Source: Streptomyces sp. DH-12 (lineage in GTDB: Bacteria > Actinomycetota > Actinomycetes > Streptomycetales > Streptomycetaceae). Taken from it: 64,000 nt of DNA. The notes under the pieces were generated by a model. It was given only the letters and a program-made list of their open reading frames with translations. It did not search any database and was not told the DNA's origin. The stretch is taken from assembly GCF_002899455.1 (NCBI RefSeq), contig NZ_PPFB01000001.1:2944501-3008500 (forward strand), read 5' to 3'. Positions 17,653-26,469 of this stretch are shown piece after piece. Within the stretch, counting starts at the first letter, position 1, and the number at the start of each line of letters is the position of its first letter. The position numbers and the translations under genes are program-made.

Positions 17653-18300
17653 TCAGGGCCGGCACTCGGCGCTTCCTCGCTGCGATGTCAGACGCTCGGT
17701 CACCCACACACCGTTCTCGCTCTTGCGGAGCATGGCTGCATAGACGACGTAGGAGTCCTTGGTCACCGGTGTGACGTCGGTCTTACCGGTCTCGAGGAAC
17801 TTGTTGAAAGCCCTACTTTGATCCTCGCAGTACACGAGAGCGGCTGTTCCGTCGTTGTGGACCGTCACGTTCGCGTCGTAGAAGCGAGTGAAACCCGTCG
17901 TGCGGGCCTTATGATCGACGAATTCCTGAATGTACCGCTGACTCCCCGCGGCAGCAGTGCCTTCGGAGTAGAAGCGGTACGCCTCGTGGAGTGCGTCCTG
18001 CTCCGCGATGGCCAGGTCCACCGCCTTGATCCGCTGCTCGGAATCCGCAAGCACGGCGTCCTTCACCGGGTCGCCGGTCTTGCCCCAGTCGAACGCGTAC
18101 GTGACATCGGAGGGCATTTCGATCATGGGGCGGCCGTCCGACGCCGGAGCCGCCGACGTTGCCGGTGGAGTCGGTTCCTCAACTTCCGCCGCCTTGTCGC
18201 TGCCCTTCGCCGGAGCGTCGGTGCCCTCGCCGCCGCACCCGGTCAAGGGCACGGCTGCGATCACGGCAAGGGTCGTGAGGAAGGCGGAACGGCGGTTCAA
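17653..18300 (-). CDS. Lipoprotein (paralogue B)
   Basis: Paralogue of the next gene: 215 residues with lipobox LTGC, then the shared block GKTGDPVKDAVLADSEQRIKAVD, a Cys in VYCEDQSRAF matching VTYCSDESKSY, and the end TERLTSQRGSAECRP matching TEIISQRGAKECQP. I start it at TTG 18300 because the sequence around it (GGGAGC, then NRRSAFLT) aligns with the GTG start of the paralogue; the ATG at 18342 lies upstream of the ribosome site. The 130-bp gap and similarity point to a local duplication. Confidence 0.8.
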   Translation of the reverse strand: MNRRSAFLTTLAVIAAVPLTGCGGEGTDAPAKGSDKAAEVEEPTPPATSAAPASDGRPMIEMPSDVTYAFDWGKTGDPVKDAVLADSEQRIKAVDLAIAEQDALHEAYRFYSEGTAAAGSQRYIQEFVDHKARTTGFTRFYDANVTVHNDGTAALVYCEDQSRAFNKFLETGKTDVTPVTKDSYVVYAAMLRKSENGVWVTERLTSQRGSAECRP

Positions 18301-18391
18301 GGAAGCTCCCGGTGGGGCGAGGCGTCGCTTTCGTGGGATCACGTTATCCAGCTGCGGGGTACGTTCGCCGGGAGTGAGGGGAGGCGCGGTC

Positions 18392-18766
18392 GTGCGGTGG
18401 CGGGACGGGCGTGGGGAGTTGGTCGTACGGGAGCGGGACGGAGCCGTCAGCGCACGCGTGCCGTTGGAGATCGCCGCCTCCTATCGGGCGCGGACCCGGG
18501 GACTGCTGGGGCGGGACAGCCTGGAGGGCGCTCTGTTGCTCTCCCCCGCGAACAGCATCCACACCTTCCGTATGCGCATGCCCATCGACGTCGCCTACCT
18601 GGACCGCCGGCTCCGGGTCCTCGCCGTGCGCACCATGCCGCCCGGACGGCTGGGGCGGCCACGCGTCCGGGCACGGCATGTGATCGAGGCCGAGGCGGGG
18701 GCGATGGAGGGGTGGGGGCTGGTCGTGGGGGCCGTGGTGGAGGTGGCGGGGCAAGAGGGTGGTTGA
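18392..18766 (+). CDS. DUF192 family protein
   Basis: This 124-residue DUF192 protein starts at GTG 18392, eight bases after GAGGGGAGG. The family hallmark TRGLLGRDSLEGALLL, then the H-T-F-RM-RMPIDVAYLD segment and the end HVIEAEAGAMEGWGL, are all present. DUF192 proteins are small beta-barrels of unknown function. In actinobacteria they are often close to Tad pilus loci, as here, where the Tad-linked OmpA-like gene converges on it. Confidence 0.85.
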   Translation: MRWRDGRGELVVRERDGAVSARVPLEIAASYRARTRGLLGRDSLEGALLLSPANSIHTFRMRMPIDVAYLDRRLRVLAVRTMPPGRLGRPRVRARHVIEAEAGAMEGWGLVVGAVVEVAGQEGG

Positions 18767-18772
18767 GTCGTC

Positions 18773-19387
18773 CTAGTTCTCTCCTCGCGGGAAGGAGATC
18801 TCCACCCTTCGGTTCTTCTTCCGGCCGGCCTCCGTCGAGTTGTCGGCGATCGGGTAGTCCTCGCCGTAACCGCGCACCTCGTACGTGATGTTCGCGTCGC
18901 TCAACTCCTGTTCGAGGATGCCGTGCACCGCGTTGGCCCGCTTGCGGGACAACACGTCGCCGTGGGCGGACGAGCCCAGGTCGTCCGTGAAGCCGAAGAC
19001 GCGGATGCGGGTCGCGTTCTGCGTCTTGATCTCGTTCGCGATGACGCTGATGCGGGCCCTCGCCTGTGCGGAGATCTTGGCGCTGTCCTTGCCGAAGAGG
19101 ACCTCCGCCTGGAGGGCGAACTTCACATCCGTGTTCGTGTCCTCGCGTCGCTCGTCCCCGCTCTGGTCCTCGACGACGGACTTGATGTCCAGCACCTTCG
19201 GCTCCGCGAGGGTGGCACCGTCCGGGAGCTTCAGGTCGGGGTCGTTGGAGTCCAGCTTCACGGGCGCGGAGGCGCTGGCTTCCGTGCCCGGGGGGACGCT
19301 CGGTCCGTCGTCGGCGTGGGCCACGGCCGGACCGGTGGCCAGCAGGGTGGCCAGCGTGCCGATGAGAAGGAGGCGCGTGTGTGTCAT
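18773..19387 (-). CDS. OmpA-like peptidoglycan-binding protein
   Basis: Exported protein of about 204 residues: signal peptide (LLLIGTLATLLATGPAVAHA), a spacer, and an OmpA C-terminal domain at about 90-204. Landmarks are FGKDSAKISAQA, VFGFTDDLGSS, LSRKRANAV and NRRVEISF. This domain grips diaminopimelate of peptidoglycan. ATG 19387 has GAGG six bases upstream; GTG 19399, overlapping the stop of the preceding lipoprotein gene, is an alternative. In Tad loci of Gram-positive bacteria such a protein may anchor the pilus in the wall. It is the last gene of the minus-strand tad series. Confidence 0.87.
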   Translation of the reverse strand: MTHTRLLLIGTLATLLATGPAVAHADDGPSVPPGTEASASAPVKLDSNDPDLKLPDGATLAEPKVLDIKSVVEDQSGDERREDTNTDVKFALQAEVLFGKDSAKISAQARARISVIANEIKTQNATRIRVFGFTDDLGSSAHGDVLSRKRANAVHGILEQELSDANITYEVRGYGEDYPIADNSTEAGRKKNRRVEISFPRGEN

Positions 19388-19395
19388 CCTCTGCC

Positions 19396-19974
19396 TCACC
19401 CAGAGATCTGGATGGTGCCGCTGGCGAACGTCGGCAACTGGAAGGTGACCTCCGACGTGTCCGTCGGCGGGGCCGGGAACTGCATGAACACCGGCACCGT
19501 GGCCCCGGGCTTGATTTTGGGGAGGTTGGTCGTCGTCAGCGGTCGGCCGTCGGTGTCCCGCAACACGTAGTAGCGCTTCTTGCTGGCGGAGTCGACGAGA
19601 GTCGCGCCCCCGAACGACGCACCGTGACGCATGATCTCCGTCTCGTCGCCGCGTGTCTCGATAGGCACGCGTACGTCCTCGCTTCCGTCGTTCTTGATCT
19701 CCCCGCTCACGGTTACGAATCCTCCGGCGTCCCGCGTCGCGGACTCAATGGTGAGGACGAGACCGTCCCTGCCCTTCAGCTCTGCCAGGACCGCTTCCTC
19801 CTGACCCTCCTGCGCACTGGGATCGGAACCCCGGCCTTCGGACGCCGAAGCCCGCGACTTCGGCTTGTCGTCGTCATCGCCGCCCCCGCAGCCGGCCGTT
19901 CCGAGGGCCAGTCCGGCCGCAACAACCAGCGCGACGGCCCCGCTACGGGCCCTCGTTGTGAACCGAACGCTCAT
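19396..19974 (-). CDS. Lipoprotein of the tad locus
   Basis: This 192-residue protein has a Tat- or Sec-type signal with two arginines early (RFTTRARSG), lipobox LGTAGC, an Asp/Ser-rich linker and a C-terminal beta-sandwich-like region. That region includes GGFVTVSGEIKNDGSEDVRVP and VPVFMQFPAPPTDTSEVTFQLP, resembling DUF4352/telomeric-repeat-type immunoglobulin-like folds of Streptomyces lipoproteins. ATG 19974 fits the GAGG site; an ATG 9 bases upstream is too close to it. It lies between the TadG-like and OmpA-like genes and probably acts with them outside the membrane. Confidence 0.78.
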   Translation of the reverse strand: MSVRFTTRARSGAVALVVAAGLALGTAGCGGGDDDDKPKSRASASEGRGSDPSAQEGQEEAVLAELKGRDGLVLTIESATRDAGGFVTVSGEIKNDGSEDVRVPIETRGDETEIMRHGASFGGATLVDSASKKRYYVLRDTDGRPLTTTNLPKIKPGATVPVFMQFPAPPTDTSEVTFQLPTFASGTIQISG

Positions 19975-20007
19975 ACCCTGCATCCTCAGTTACTCGTCGT
20001 TTGCTTG

Positions 20008-20622
20008 TCAGTCGGCCAGGTGCACGTCGAAGAGGTCCTCGGGCTTCGGCAGCAAATCCTCGGGCGTCTCAGGGGCCAGCTCCCAGTCGACCCCGCCCTT
20101 GCAGTTGAGCGTGGGGAGCTCTTCCTCTGCGTCCGCGTCCTCTTCCCCAGCGGGAGCATCGAAGCCGCAGCGCGGCTCGATCACCGCGGTAGCCGTCGCC
20201 AGCGACTTCTTCGTCTCCGTGCCGGGCACGATGGAGTTCCCCACGGTCTTGTTCGTCTGTACTTCGACCGTGTACCTGAGGGGCCCGTCCGCGTCGCAGC
20301 TCAGGAGCGTGGCGTCGTTGCTGGCCGCTAGTTGCTCGGCACGCCAGCAGGACGGGGTCAGCCCCTCCGCCATGCCGTCGAAAATGTCCTGCCACTTTTC
20401 CGGATCGAGGAGATTGTCCGCCCACGCCCCGGACAGTTGGTCACGCCTCTCCTGAGCAGCCGCGAGAGCCGCCGCGTCGGCAGCGGTCTGGGCACCGTTC
20501 CGATTCGCCGCAGCCTGGCCGACAGCCAGGTATGCGAACGCGAGGAAGAGCAGGCCCCCCACCACCGTGATGTAAATGGGGAATGCCTGCCCTGCGTCAG
20601 AGGTGGGGGAGCGACGGATCAG
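20008..20622 (-). CDS. TadG-like pilus assembly protein
   Basis: The protein of about 204 residues begins with the TadG/TadE pattern DAGQAFPIYITVVGGLLFLAF, a single membrane helix followed by NRNGAQTAADAAALAAA, the classic start of TadG extracytoplasmic domains. The rest is polar with cysteines in two places (PSCWRAEQ, LSCDADG; also RCGF and LNCKGG) and an acidic tail. There is no ATG/GTG/TTG upstream of DAGQAFP in this frame. The plausible start is CTG 20622, which overlaps the stop of the Flp pilin gene (CTGA), mimicking ATGA coupling. Probably a minor pilin or assembly factor. Confidence 0.8.
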   Translation of the reverse strand: MIRRSPTSDAGQAFPIYITVVGGLLFLAFAYLAVGQAAANRNGAQTAADAAALAAAQERRDQLSGAWADNLLDPEKWQDIFDGMAEGLTPSCWRAEQLAASNDATLLSCDADGPLRYTVEVQTNKTVGNSIVPGTETKKSLATATAVIEPRCGFDAPAGEEDADAEEELPTLNCKGGVDWELAPETPEDLLPKPEDLFDVHLAD

Positions 20623-20816
20623 CCGACGAGTTCGTCGATCTTGTTCGTGATCGCGGTGTAAATGGTGTTGCCGATGTCCGTCCCCGTGATCGCCAGCACA
20701 ATGGCCACCACCACCGCGATGATGCCCAGGTACTCCACCGCCGTCTGGCCCCGGTCGTCGCGACGGGCCGCTCGGGACTGGAGGTGCCTGACCGTCGTGT
20801 TGATCCAGTTGCCCAT
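20619..20816 (-). CDS. Flp/TadE-type pilin subunit
   Basis: This 65-residue Flp pilin-like protein has a short basic leader (MGNWINTTVRHLQSRAARRD), the processing region DRGQTAVEYLGIIAVVVAIVL with the conserved Glu five residues into the mature form, and a hydrophobic helix followed by GTDIGNTIYTAITNKIDELVG. The ATG at 20816 follows GGAGGGG. It is the likely major pilin of the locus. Maturation requires a TadV prepilin peptidase, for which I see no gene in the window. Confidence 0.87.
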   Translation of the reverse strand: MGNWINTTVRHLQSRAARRDDRGQTAVEYLGIIAVVVAIVLAITGTDIGNTIYTAITNKIDELVG

Positions 20817-20966
20817 GGTGTTCCCCTCCGGCTGACGCGGTGGCGGCCTGGGTCCCGGGGCCGCTGTCGACCTCGGCACCGTATGAGTGGGCGGCGAGGC
20901 CCCTGAAGGGTCCCGAGGCCCAATTCCGGACCCAAATGCGGGCCCATCGCATTGTGCGCGTGCGCC

Positions 20967-21770
20967 TCACCACCGGCCAACCCCCTCCTCGGCCGAATTA
21001 CGCCCCGTCCCCAGCCACTTCGCGGTGGCCTCGGAACGGCTCGTGCTGTGCAGCTTCGCGAAGATGCGGTTGATGTGGTTCTTGACCGTCTTCTCGCTGA
21101 TGAAGCAGGTGGCGGCGATCTGCTGGTTGGTCATGCCGGACGCGATGAGCTCCATGATCTCCGCCTCCCTCGCGCTCAGCCCGTATGCCGACCTGTCAGA
21201 CACTGACTGTGTCACATCCGGTTGCAGCTGCGAAAGGTTTTCCATAGAAGTACGCCCTTCGGTGGGCCAACTCCCGCCAGAACCGGCCACGGGTACGGCA
21301 CTTCCCGCGCTCCCCGCACGCAGTTGCGCGAGCAATGCCCCCGCCGCCGTCGGCGTCAGGCGGGGTCTCCCTCGCCGGGCGTCCCGCACCGCCGTCACCA
21401 GCTCGTCGGGCGTGAACTCACCGTGCACCAGGTACCCGTTCGCGCCTCGCCGCAGTGCCTCGTGGACGATGTCCGACTCCCCGCTGTACGTCAGCATCAG
21501 GACCGCCGTCAGCGGCACCAGGTGCGGGAGGGCCGCGAGGCCGTCCACCCCTGGCATGCGGACGTCCAGGAGCACCACGTCGGGACCGTGGGCGAGCGTC
21601 GCCTCGTACGCCTCCCTGCCGTCCGCCGCCTCCGCCACCACCTCGACGTTCTCGCGGCCGGTGAGGAGCGCCGTCAGCCCCGCGCGGACCACGGGGTTGT
21701 CGTCGGCCACGACCACGCGGACGGGCTCCGGGGGCGGAACCTCCCCGAAGGGGTTCGGTTCACCGGTCAT
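20967..21770 (-). CDS. NarL/LuxR-type response regulator
   Basis: This 267-residue regulator has a receiver domain (about 17-135, acidic pocket D23/D24, phospho-acceptor D69 in VVLLDVRMPG) and a C-terminal LuxR helix-turn-helix (about 205-262, LSAREAEIMELIASGMTNQQIAATCFISEKTVKNHI as the core). The two are joined by an unusually long linker of about 60 residues. It overlaps the end of its histidine kinase gene by 11 bp and sits inside the tad locus, just ahead of the pilin gene. It probably controls pilus expression. Confidence 0.92.
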   Translation of the reverse strand: MTGEPNPFGEVPPPEPVRVVVADDNPVVRAGLTALLTGRENVEVVAEAADGREAYEATLAHGPDVVLLDVRMPGVDGLAALPHLVPLTAVLMLTYSGESDIVHEALRRGANGYLVHGEFTPDELVTAVRDARRGRPRLTPTAAGALLAQLRAGSAGSAVPVAGSGGSWPTEGRTSMENLSQLQPDVTQSVSDRSAYGLSAREAEIMELIASGMTNQQIAATCFISEKTVKNHINRIFAKLHSTSRSEATAKWLGTGRNSAEEGVGRW

Positions 21771-23202
21771 GGCGGGCCTCCAGGACACTGCTCGTCGTCA
21801 CCGCCGCGAGCGGCAGTTCCAGGCGGACCTCCGTGCCGCGTCCCCGTTCGCCCCGCCCGAAGCTGATGCGTGCGCCGACCGAGGCCGCCCGTTCCGCCAT
21901 GCCGACCAGGCCGAAGTGGCCCGAGCGGCGTAAGCGGGCGAGGTCGGTGTCGGCGGGGAGGCCGGTGCCGTCGTCGCGGACGGTGACGGTCAGCAGGTCG
22001 CCCTGGACGCCGGCCCGGACGTCGATGCTGCTCGCCCGTGCGTGGCGGCGGGCGTTCTCCAGCGCCTCCGAGGTGATGGAGAGGAGCTGGCGGGCCACCG
22101 TCGGGGGGACGGGCGGGGCGGGTGCTTCACCTGTCCTCCCGTACGACACCGGCACCTCACCGCGTTCCCTGAAACTCCGCACCGCGCACGCCAGTTCGGA
22201 CAGGACGTCCACCTCCCGGCCCGGGTCCCCCTCCCTCCGCAGGTCCGTCAGCAGTTCCCGCGACTCGGCCGCGGCCCTCCGCGCGGACCGGGCCACGAGT
22301 CCCGCCTGGCGCCTGACCAGGGCCGGGTCCATGCGGGCCGCGCCTGCCGAGCAGGCCAGGCCGTCCGCCGCGAGGGCGACCCCGTGCAGCGTCTTGGCGA
22401 CCGAGTCGTGCATCTCCCGTGCCAGCCGCGCGCGTTCGGCGCTGACCGCCTCGGTGACGGCGAGCCGGGCCCGGACGGCGGCCAGGGCGCGGGTCGCCTC
22501 GCCGAGGTGGAGCATCAGCCTGCGCAGGCTGGAACCGACCGCGCCCGCGATCACGCACAGGCCGGGCAGGATCAGTGTCTCGGCGGGTTCCGTGTGCGGG
22601 TTGTCCAGCGCCGCGTGGACCAGCAGCAGGATCAGGCCCTGGAGCGAGGCGAAGACGGCGGCGCCGCGCCAGCCGTAGATGAGGCCCGCGAGCAGCGGGG
22701 TGCAGACGCTGACGTAGGCGAGGGTGGTGTCGGGGCCGGCGGAGACCAGCAGCAGGGCGCCGAAGAGGGTGTCGGCCGCGAGGAGGGTGGGATGGCGCAG
22801 GAGGAGGGGCCCGAAGCGCTCCCAGTCGCGGAAGAGGGCGTACGACACCATGAAGGTGACGACGACCGCGATGCCGACCAGGCGTACGCCCCAGCCGGGG
22901 CCCGCGTTGAGGAGCGCGGACGGGGCGGCGACGGCGATCATCGCGAGCCGGAAGCCGAAGGCCTGGCGGCAGAGCGCCTGGAGGGCGTTCACCTGGAGCT
23001 GGGTGTCCGTGACCGGTGGGGCGGCCGGCTCCTGGGGAGCCGCGGGCGCGGGCGCGTACCGCCGGGCGGGGCCGGGGACCGGGGGCGTTCCCGTGAGTCC
23101 CTGCGGGGTCCGGGCGCGCGCCGCTGCCGGCGTCCCCGCCCGCCGCTGAGCCGCCGGACGGCGGCGCCCTCGCCGCCACGTTCGTGACCTCGTCGTCGTC
23201 AT
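21760..23202 (-). CDS. HisKA_3 sensor histidine kinase
   Basis: This 480-residue kinase has a Pro/Arg-rich cytoplasmic N-terminus (1-65), five or six membrane helices (about 85-225), a dimerisation/phospho-acceptor helix with H265 in LAREMHDSVAKTLHG, and a HATPase_c domain at about 365-470 (EALENARRHA, DDGTGLP, GHFGLVGMAERA). This is a NarL-type kinase paired with the response regulator downstream. It lacks a large extracellular sensor, so the signal is probably sensed in or at the membrane. Start taken as ATG 23202; GTG 23217 is possible. Confidence 0.92.
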   Translation of the reverse strand: MTTTRSRTWRRGRRRPAAQRRAGTPAAARARTPQGLTGTPPVPGPARRYAPAPAAPQEPAAPPVTDTQLQVNALQALCRQAFGFRLAMIAVAAPSALLNAGPGWGVRLVGIAVVVTFMVSYALFRDWERFGPLLLRHPTLLAADTLFGALLLVSAGPDTTLAYVSVCTPLLAGLIYGWRGAAVFASLQGLILLLVHAALDNPHTEPAETLILPGLCVIAGAVGSSLRRLMLHLGEATRALAAVRARLAVTEAVSAERARLAREMHDSVAKTLHGVALAADGLACSAGAARMDPALVRRQAGLVARSARRAAAESRELLTDLRREGDPGREVDVLSELACAVRSFRERGEVPVSYGRTGEAPAPPVPPTVARQLLSITSEALENARRHARASSIDVRAGVQGDLLTVTVRDDGTGLPADTDLARLRRSGHFGLVGMAERAASVGARISFGRGERGRGTEVRLELPLAAVTTSSVLEARHDR

Positions 23203-23218
23203 CGCACCCCGCCCCACG

Positions 23219-24106
23219 TCACTCGCCCGTGAGCGAGCCGAAGTCGGTGCCGGAGCCGAGGATCAGGCCGGCTCCGAGGAGGATCATCGTGGCCGGAACC
23301 ATGAAGGTGGTGATCATCATGGTGGCCTTGGGGACCGCGCGGGCCGCCTTGCGGCGGGCGTGCTGCGCGTCCGTGCGGCGCATGTCCTTGGCCAGCGCCA
23401 CCAGCGTGTCGACGATCGGCGCGCCCAGCTCCTCGCCCTGCTGGAGCGCGGTGACGAACATGGCGACCTGCTCGGAGTCGTTGCGCCGGCGCAGTTCGGC
23501 GAAGGCCTGCCTGCGGCTCACCCCGAGGTCCATCTGGCGCAGGGTGATGCGCAGTTCGTCCGCCCAGGGGCCCTCGTACTGGGACGCGACGCGCTCCAGG
23601 GCCTGACGGAAGCCGAGGCCGGCGCTGACCACGACCGCGAGGACGTCCAGGAAGTCGGGCAGGGTGCGCTCGATGACGTCCCTGCGGACGCGGATCGCCG
23701 ACCAGATGCCGACCTCCGTCCAGAACGCGCCGAACGCGAGCAGGAGCAGGGCCACGAGGAGCTGGCCGCGCATCAGGAACACCAGGAAGCCGAAGCCGCC
23801 GAGGGCGCCGTAGACGGCGCGGCGGGCGGCGTAGCGGTGGATGGTGAGACCGCCGGGGTTGCCCGCCAGGTCGATCTTGCGGCGGTACTTGGCGACCAGC
23901 GTCGGGCCCATGAGGCGCAGCACGGCGGGGGCGTAGCGCATGCCCATGCGGTCGATGAGGGAGTCGACCGCGCCGGTGCGGGTGGAGCCGACCTCCAGGG
24001 CGAGCATCAGGTCGCCGGGGAGTTTCGCCTCCGCCCGGTACATGCGGATGCCGGCGAAGATGCCGCACACGGCGAGGGCCGTGAGCGCGGCGAGCAGCAG
24101 TGCCAT
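23219..24106 (-). CDS. tadC: TadC-like type II secretion system F protein
   Basis: This 295-residue inner-membrane platform protein has an N-terminal helix (ALLLAALTALAVCGIFAG), a pair of helices near 105-140, and a T2SSF domain at about 160-290 (RTLPDFLDVLAVVVSAGLGFRQAL, then the final helix FMVPATMILLGAGLIL). ATG 24106 follows AGGGG. It lies directly after tadB, the usual order, and together they form the membrane platform driven by the TadA ATPase. Confidence 0.92.
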   Translation of the reverse strand: MALLLAALTALAVCGIFAGIRMYRAEAKLPGDLMLALEVGSTRTGAVDSLIDRMGMRYAPAVLRLMGPTLVAKYRRKIDLAGNPGGLTIHRYAARRAVYGALGGFGFLVFLMRGQLLVALLLLAFGAFWTEVGIWSAIRVRRDVIERTLPDFLDVLAVVVSAGLGFRQALERVASQYEGPWADELRITLRQMDLGVSRRQAFAELRRRNDSEQVAMFVTALQQGEELGAPIVDTLVALAKDMRRTDAQHARRKAARAVPKATMMITTFMVPATMILLGAGLILGSGTDFGSLTGE

Positions 24107-24126
24107 GTCGTCGTCCCCTTCCCGGC

Positions 24127-25071
24127 TCAGACGTCGATGCGGGACAGGCGGCGGATGAGCAGGAAGCCGACGGCGTACAGGCCGAAGGCGACGAGGACGG
24201 CGATCTGTCCGGCCGGTGAGCCGGTCATGCGCTCCAGGGCGCCGTCCTTCACGCCGTTCATCAGGAACAGCGAGCCGACGCCGAGCACGGGCACGGCGTA
24301 CGAGGTCAGGCTGACCTGGGAGAGCTGGGTGCGGACCTCGCGCCGGGTCTCCTTGCGTTCCTCCAGCGTCTCGGTGAGGTTCCGCAGGGCGCTCACGACC
24401 TGGCCGCCCGCCCGGTGGGACAGCACCAGCGTGGTGACGAGGACGACGAGTTCGCGGGAGGGGAGCCGGTCGGACAGTTCGCCGAGGGCGTCCTCCATCG
24501 AGACGCCCATCGCGAGCTGGTTGGCCACCTTGGCCAGTTCCTCGCCGGCCGGGGCCTCCAGTTCCTCGGCGGCGATGCCGATGGCGGTGCGCAGGGCGAG
24601 GCCCGCCTGCGTGGCGTTGGCGAGGATGCGGGCCAGCTCGGGAAGCTGGTTGATGAACCGCTCGATGCGCTTCTGCCGCTGCCAGTTGAGGAACTGCACG
24701 GCCGCCCAGACGCCGAGCAGTCCCGCGATGGGGCCGAAGAAGGGGGCGAGGGCGGCCTGGCCGGCCAGCCACAGTCCGGCGACGGCGGCGAGCATCGCCA
24801 CGAAGAACTCGCCGGGCGTGACGTCCAGGCCGGTGGCGAGCAGGCGAAGCTCCAGCTTGCGGCCGAGGCGGGTACGGCGCAGCCTGCGGTCCAGCGTGGG
24901 GAAGCGGCGCCGGCGTCCGGCGGACGGGAGCTCCCCGGTGGCCGACAGCCGGTCCACCAGCGCCTGCCGCTGCGCCCGGCCGGCCGCGTAGAAGTGCACG
25001 CCGGCGACCGCGAGGACGCAGGTCAGCAGGGTGACGCCGGTGGTCAGCGTGATCAGGTTCTGCAGCTCCAT
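24127..25071 (-). CDS. tadB: TadB-like type II secretion system F protein
   Basis: This 314-residue platform protein has a first helix at about 5-25, a helix pair at 95-135 and a T2SSF domain at about 160-285 (QLPELARILANATQAGLALRTAI, RLPSRELVVLVTTLVLSHRAG), then a last helix near the C-terminus. The ATG at 25071 comes 11 bp after the tadA stop. It works with TadC as the membrane core of the pilus machine. Confidence 0.92.
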   Translation of the reverse strand: MELQNLITLTTGVTLLTCVLAVAGVHFYAAGRAQRQALVDRLSATGELPSAGRRRRFPTLDRRLRRTRLGRKLELRLLATGLDVTPGEFFVAMLAAVAGLWLAGQAALAPFFGPIAGLLGVWAAVQFLNWQRQKRIERFINQLPELARILANATQAGLALRTAIGIAAEELEAPAGEELAKVANQLAMGVSMEDALGELSDRLPSRELVVLVTTLVLSHRAGGQVVSALRNLTETLEERKETRREVRTQLSQVSLTSYAVPVLGVGSLFLMNGVKDGALERMTGSPAGQIAVLVAFGLYAVGFLLIRRLSRIDV

Positions 25072-25082
25072 GGGGGTGGTAC

Positions 25083-26420
25083 CTACCTGGCTTCTCGGGT
25101 GGCGAGCTGGTCGGCGTGGTGGGCGATGCCGAACGCCTGCGGGACGGGCTGGCCCGCCATGTAGAGGCGGTCGGCGGTCCGCCGGGGCAGGGGATGGTGG
25201 ACGTAGGAGCCGTGGACGCGGCCGTCGGGGGTCATCGGGAGCGCGTCGAAGCGGGCGGCCGTGGCCAGCCGGTACGGTTCCCCGCCGTGGCTCTCCAGCA
25301 GGGCGATCTCGGTGATGCGGCGGGCGCCGTCGGCGAACCGGGTGAGCTGGACGATCACGTCGACGGCGCTGTTGATCTGGTCGTGCAGGGCGACGAAGGG
25401 GATCTCCACGTCGGACATGGAGGCGAGGGTCTGCAGCCGGGTGAGGGCGTCCTCGGCGCTGTTGGCGTGGACGGTGGCGAGGGAGCCGTCGTGGCCGGTG
25501 GACATGGCCTGGAGCATGTCCAGGGACTCGCCGCCGCGGACCTCGCCGACGACGATGCGGTCGGGCCGCATGCGCAGGGAGTTGCGCACCAGGTCGCGGA
25601 TGGTGACGCGGCCCTTGCCCTCGACGTTGGGCGGGCGGGACTCCAGGCGGATGACGTGCGGCTGCTGGAGCTGGAGTTCGGCGGAGTCCTCGATGGTGAT
25701 GATGCGTTCGCCCTCGGGGATCAGCCCGGACAGGGCGTTGAGCAGGGTCGTCTTTCCGGTGCCGGTGGCGCCGGACACGATGATGTTGAAACGGGCCTGC
25801 ACCAGTCCGGCCAGCAGGTACAGCATGGGTTCGTCGAGCGAGCCGAGGCCGATCAGCTCCTGGAGGGTGAAGGAGCGCGGGAAGCGGCGGATGGTGAGGA
25901 CCGCGCCGGTCAGGGACAGCGGCGGGATGATCACGTTGACGCGCTCGCCGGACGGCAGCCGGGCGTCGACCATGGGGGTGGACTCGTCGACGCGGCGGTT
26001 CACGGTGGACACGATGCGTTCGATCGTCTGCATGAGCTGGTCGTTGGAGGCGAACCGCAGCGGCAGCTGCTCCACCCGGCCGCCGCGCTCGACGAAGATG
26101 GCGTCCGGGCCGTTCACCATGATCTCGGTGACGGACGGGTCCTCCAGCAGCGGTTCCAGGATGCCGAGGCCGAGGGCCTCGTCGACGACCCGGCGGATCA
26201 GCTGGGAGCGTTCGACCGTCGACAGGACGGGGCCCTCGCGGCTGATGATGTGGCCGAGGACGCGTTCCAGCCGGGCCCGGCGCTCGGCCGGGGACAGCGC
26301 GCTCATCTCCGCGAGGTCGATCTCCTCCAGGAGCTTGGCGCGGTAGGACGCGACGAGGTGGCCGTCCTCGCCCCGCCCGGTCCTCTCCTCGGGGGAGTTG
26401 ATGCGTGCCCGCAGGCTCAT
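25083..26420 (-). CDS. tadA: TadA/CpaF secretion ATPase
   Basis: This 445-residue type II/IV secretion ATPase has an N-terminal helical part (1-90), a N2 domain with DPSVTEIMVNGPDAIFVE, Walker A GATGTGKT at 217-224, Asp-box/Walker B region RMRPDRIVVGEVRGGE and the His box STGHDGSLATVHAN. It powers assembly of the Flp pilus from the cytoplasmic face. The start ATG 26420 has GAGGAG upstream. The C-terminal 60 residues beyond the ATPase core are poorly conserved. Confidence 0.94.
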   Translation of the reverse strand: MSLRARINSPEERTGRGEDGHLVASYRAKLLEEIDLAEMSALSPAERRARLERVLGHIISREGPVLSTVERSQLIRRVVDEALGLGILEPLLEDPSVTEIMVNGPDAIFVERGGRVEQLPLRFASNDQLMQTIERIVSTVNRRVDESTPMVDARLPSGERVNVIIPPLSLTGAVLTIRRFPRSFTLQELIGLGSLDEPMLYLLAGLVQARFNIIVSGATGTGKTTLLNALSGLIPEGERIITIEDSAELQLQQPHVIRLESRPPNVEGKGRVTIRDLVRNSLRMRPDRIVVGEVRGGESLDMLQAMSTGHDGSLATVHANSAEDALTRLQTLASMSDVEIPFVALHDQINSAVDVIVQLTRFADGARRITEIALLESHGGEPYRLATAARFDALPMTPDGRVHGSYVHHPLPRRTADRLYMAGQPVPQAFGIAHHADQLATREAR

Positions 26421-26469
26421 GAGTCGCTCGCTCCTCGTCCTTGTCCCGGTCCCCGTCCGCTTCCCGGTC

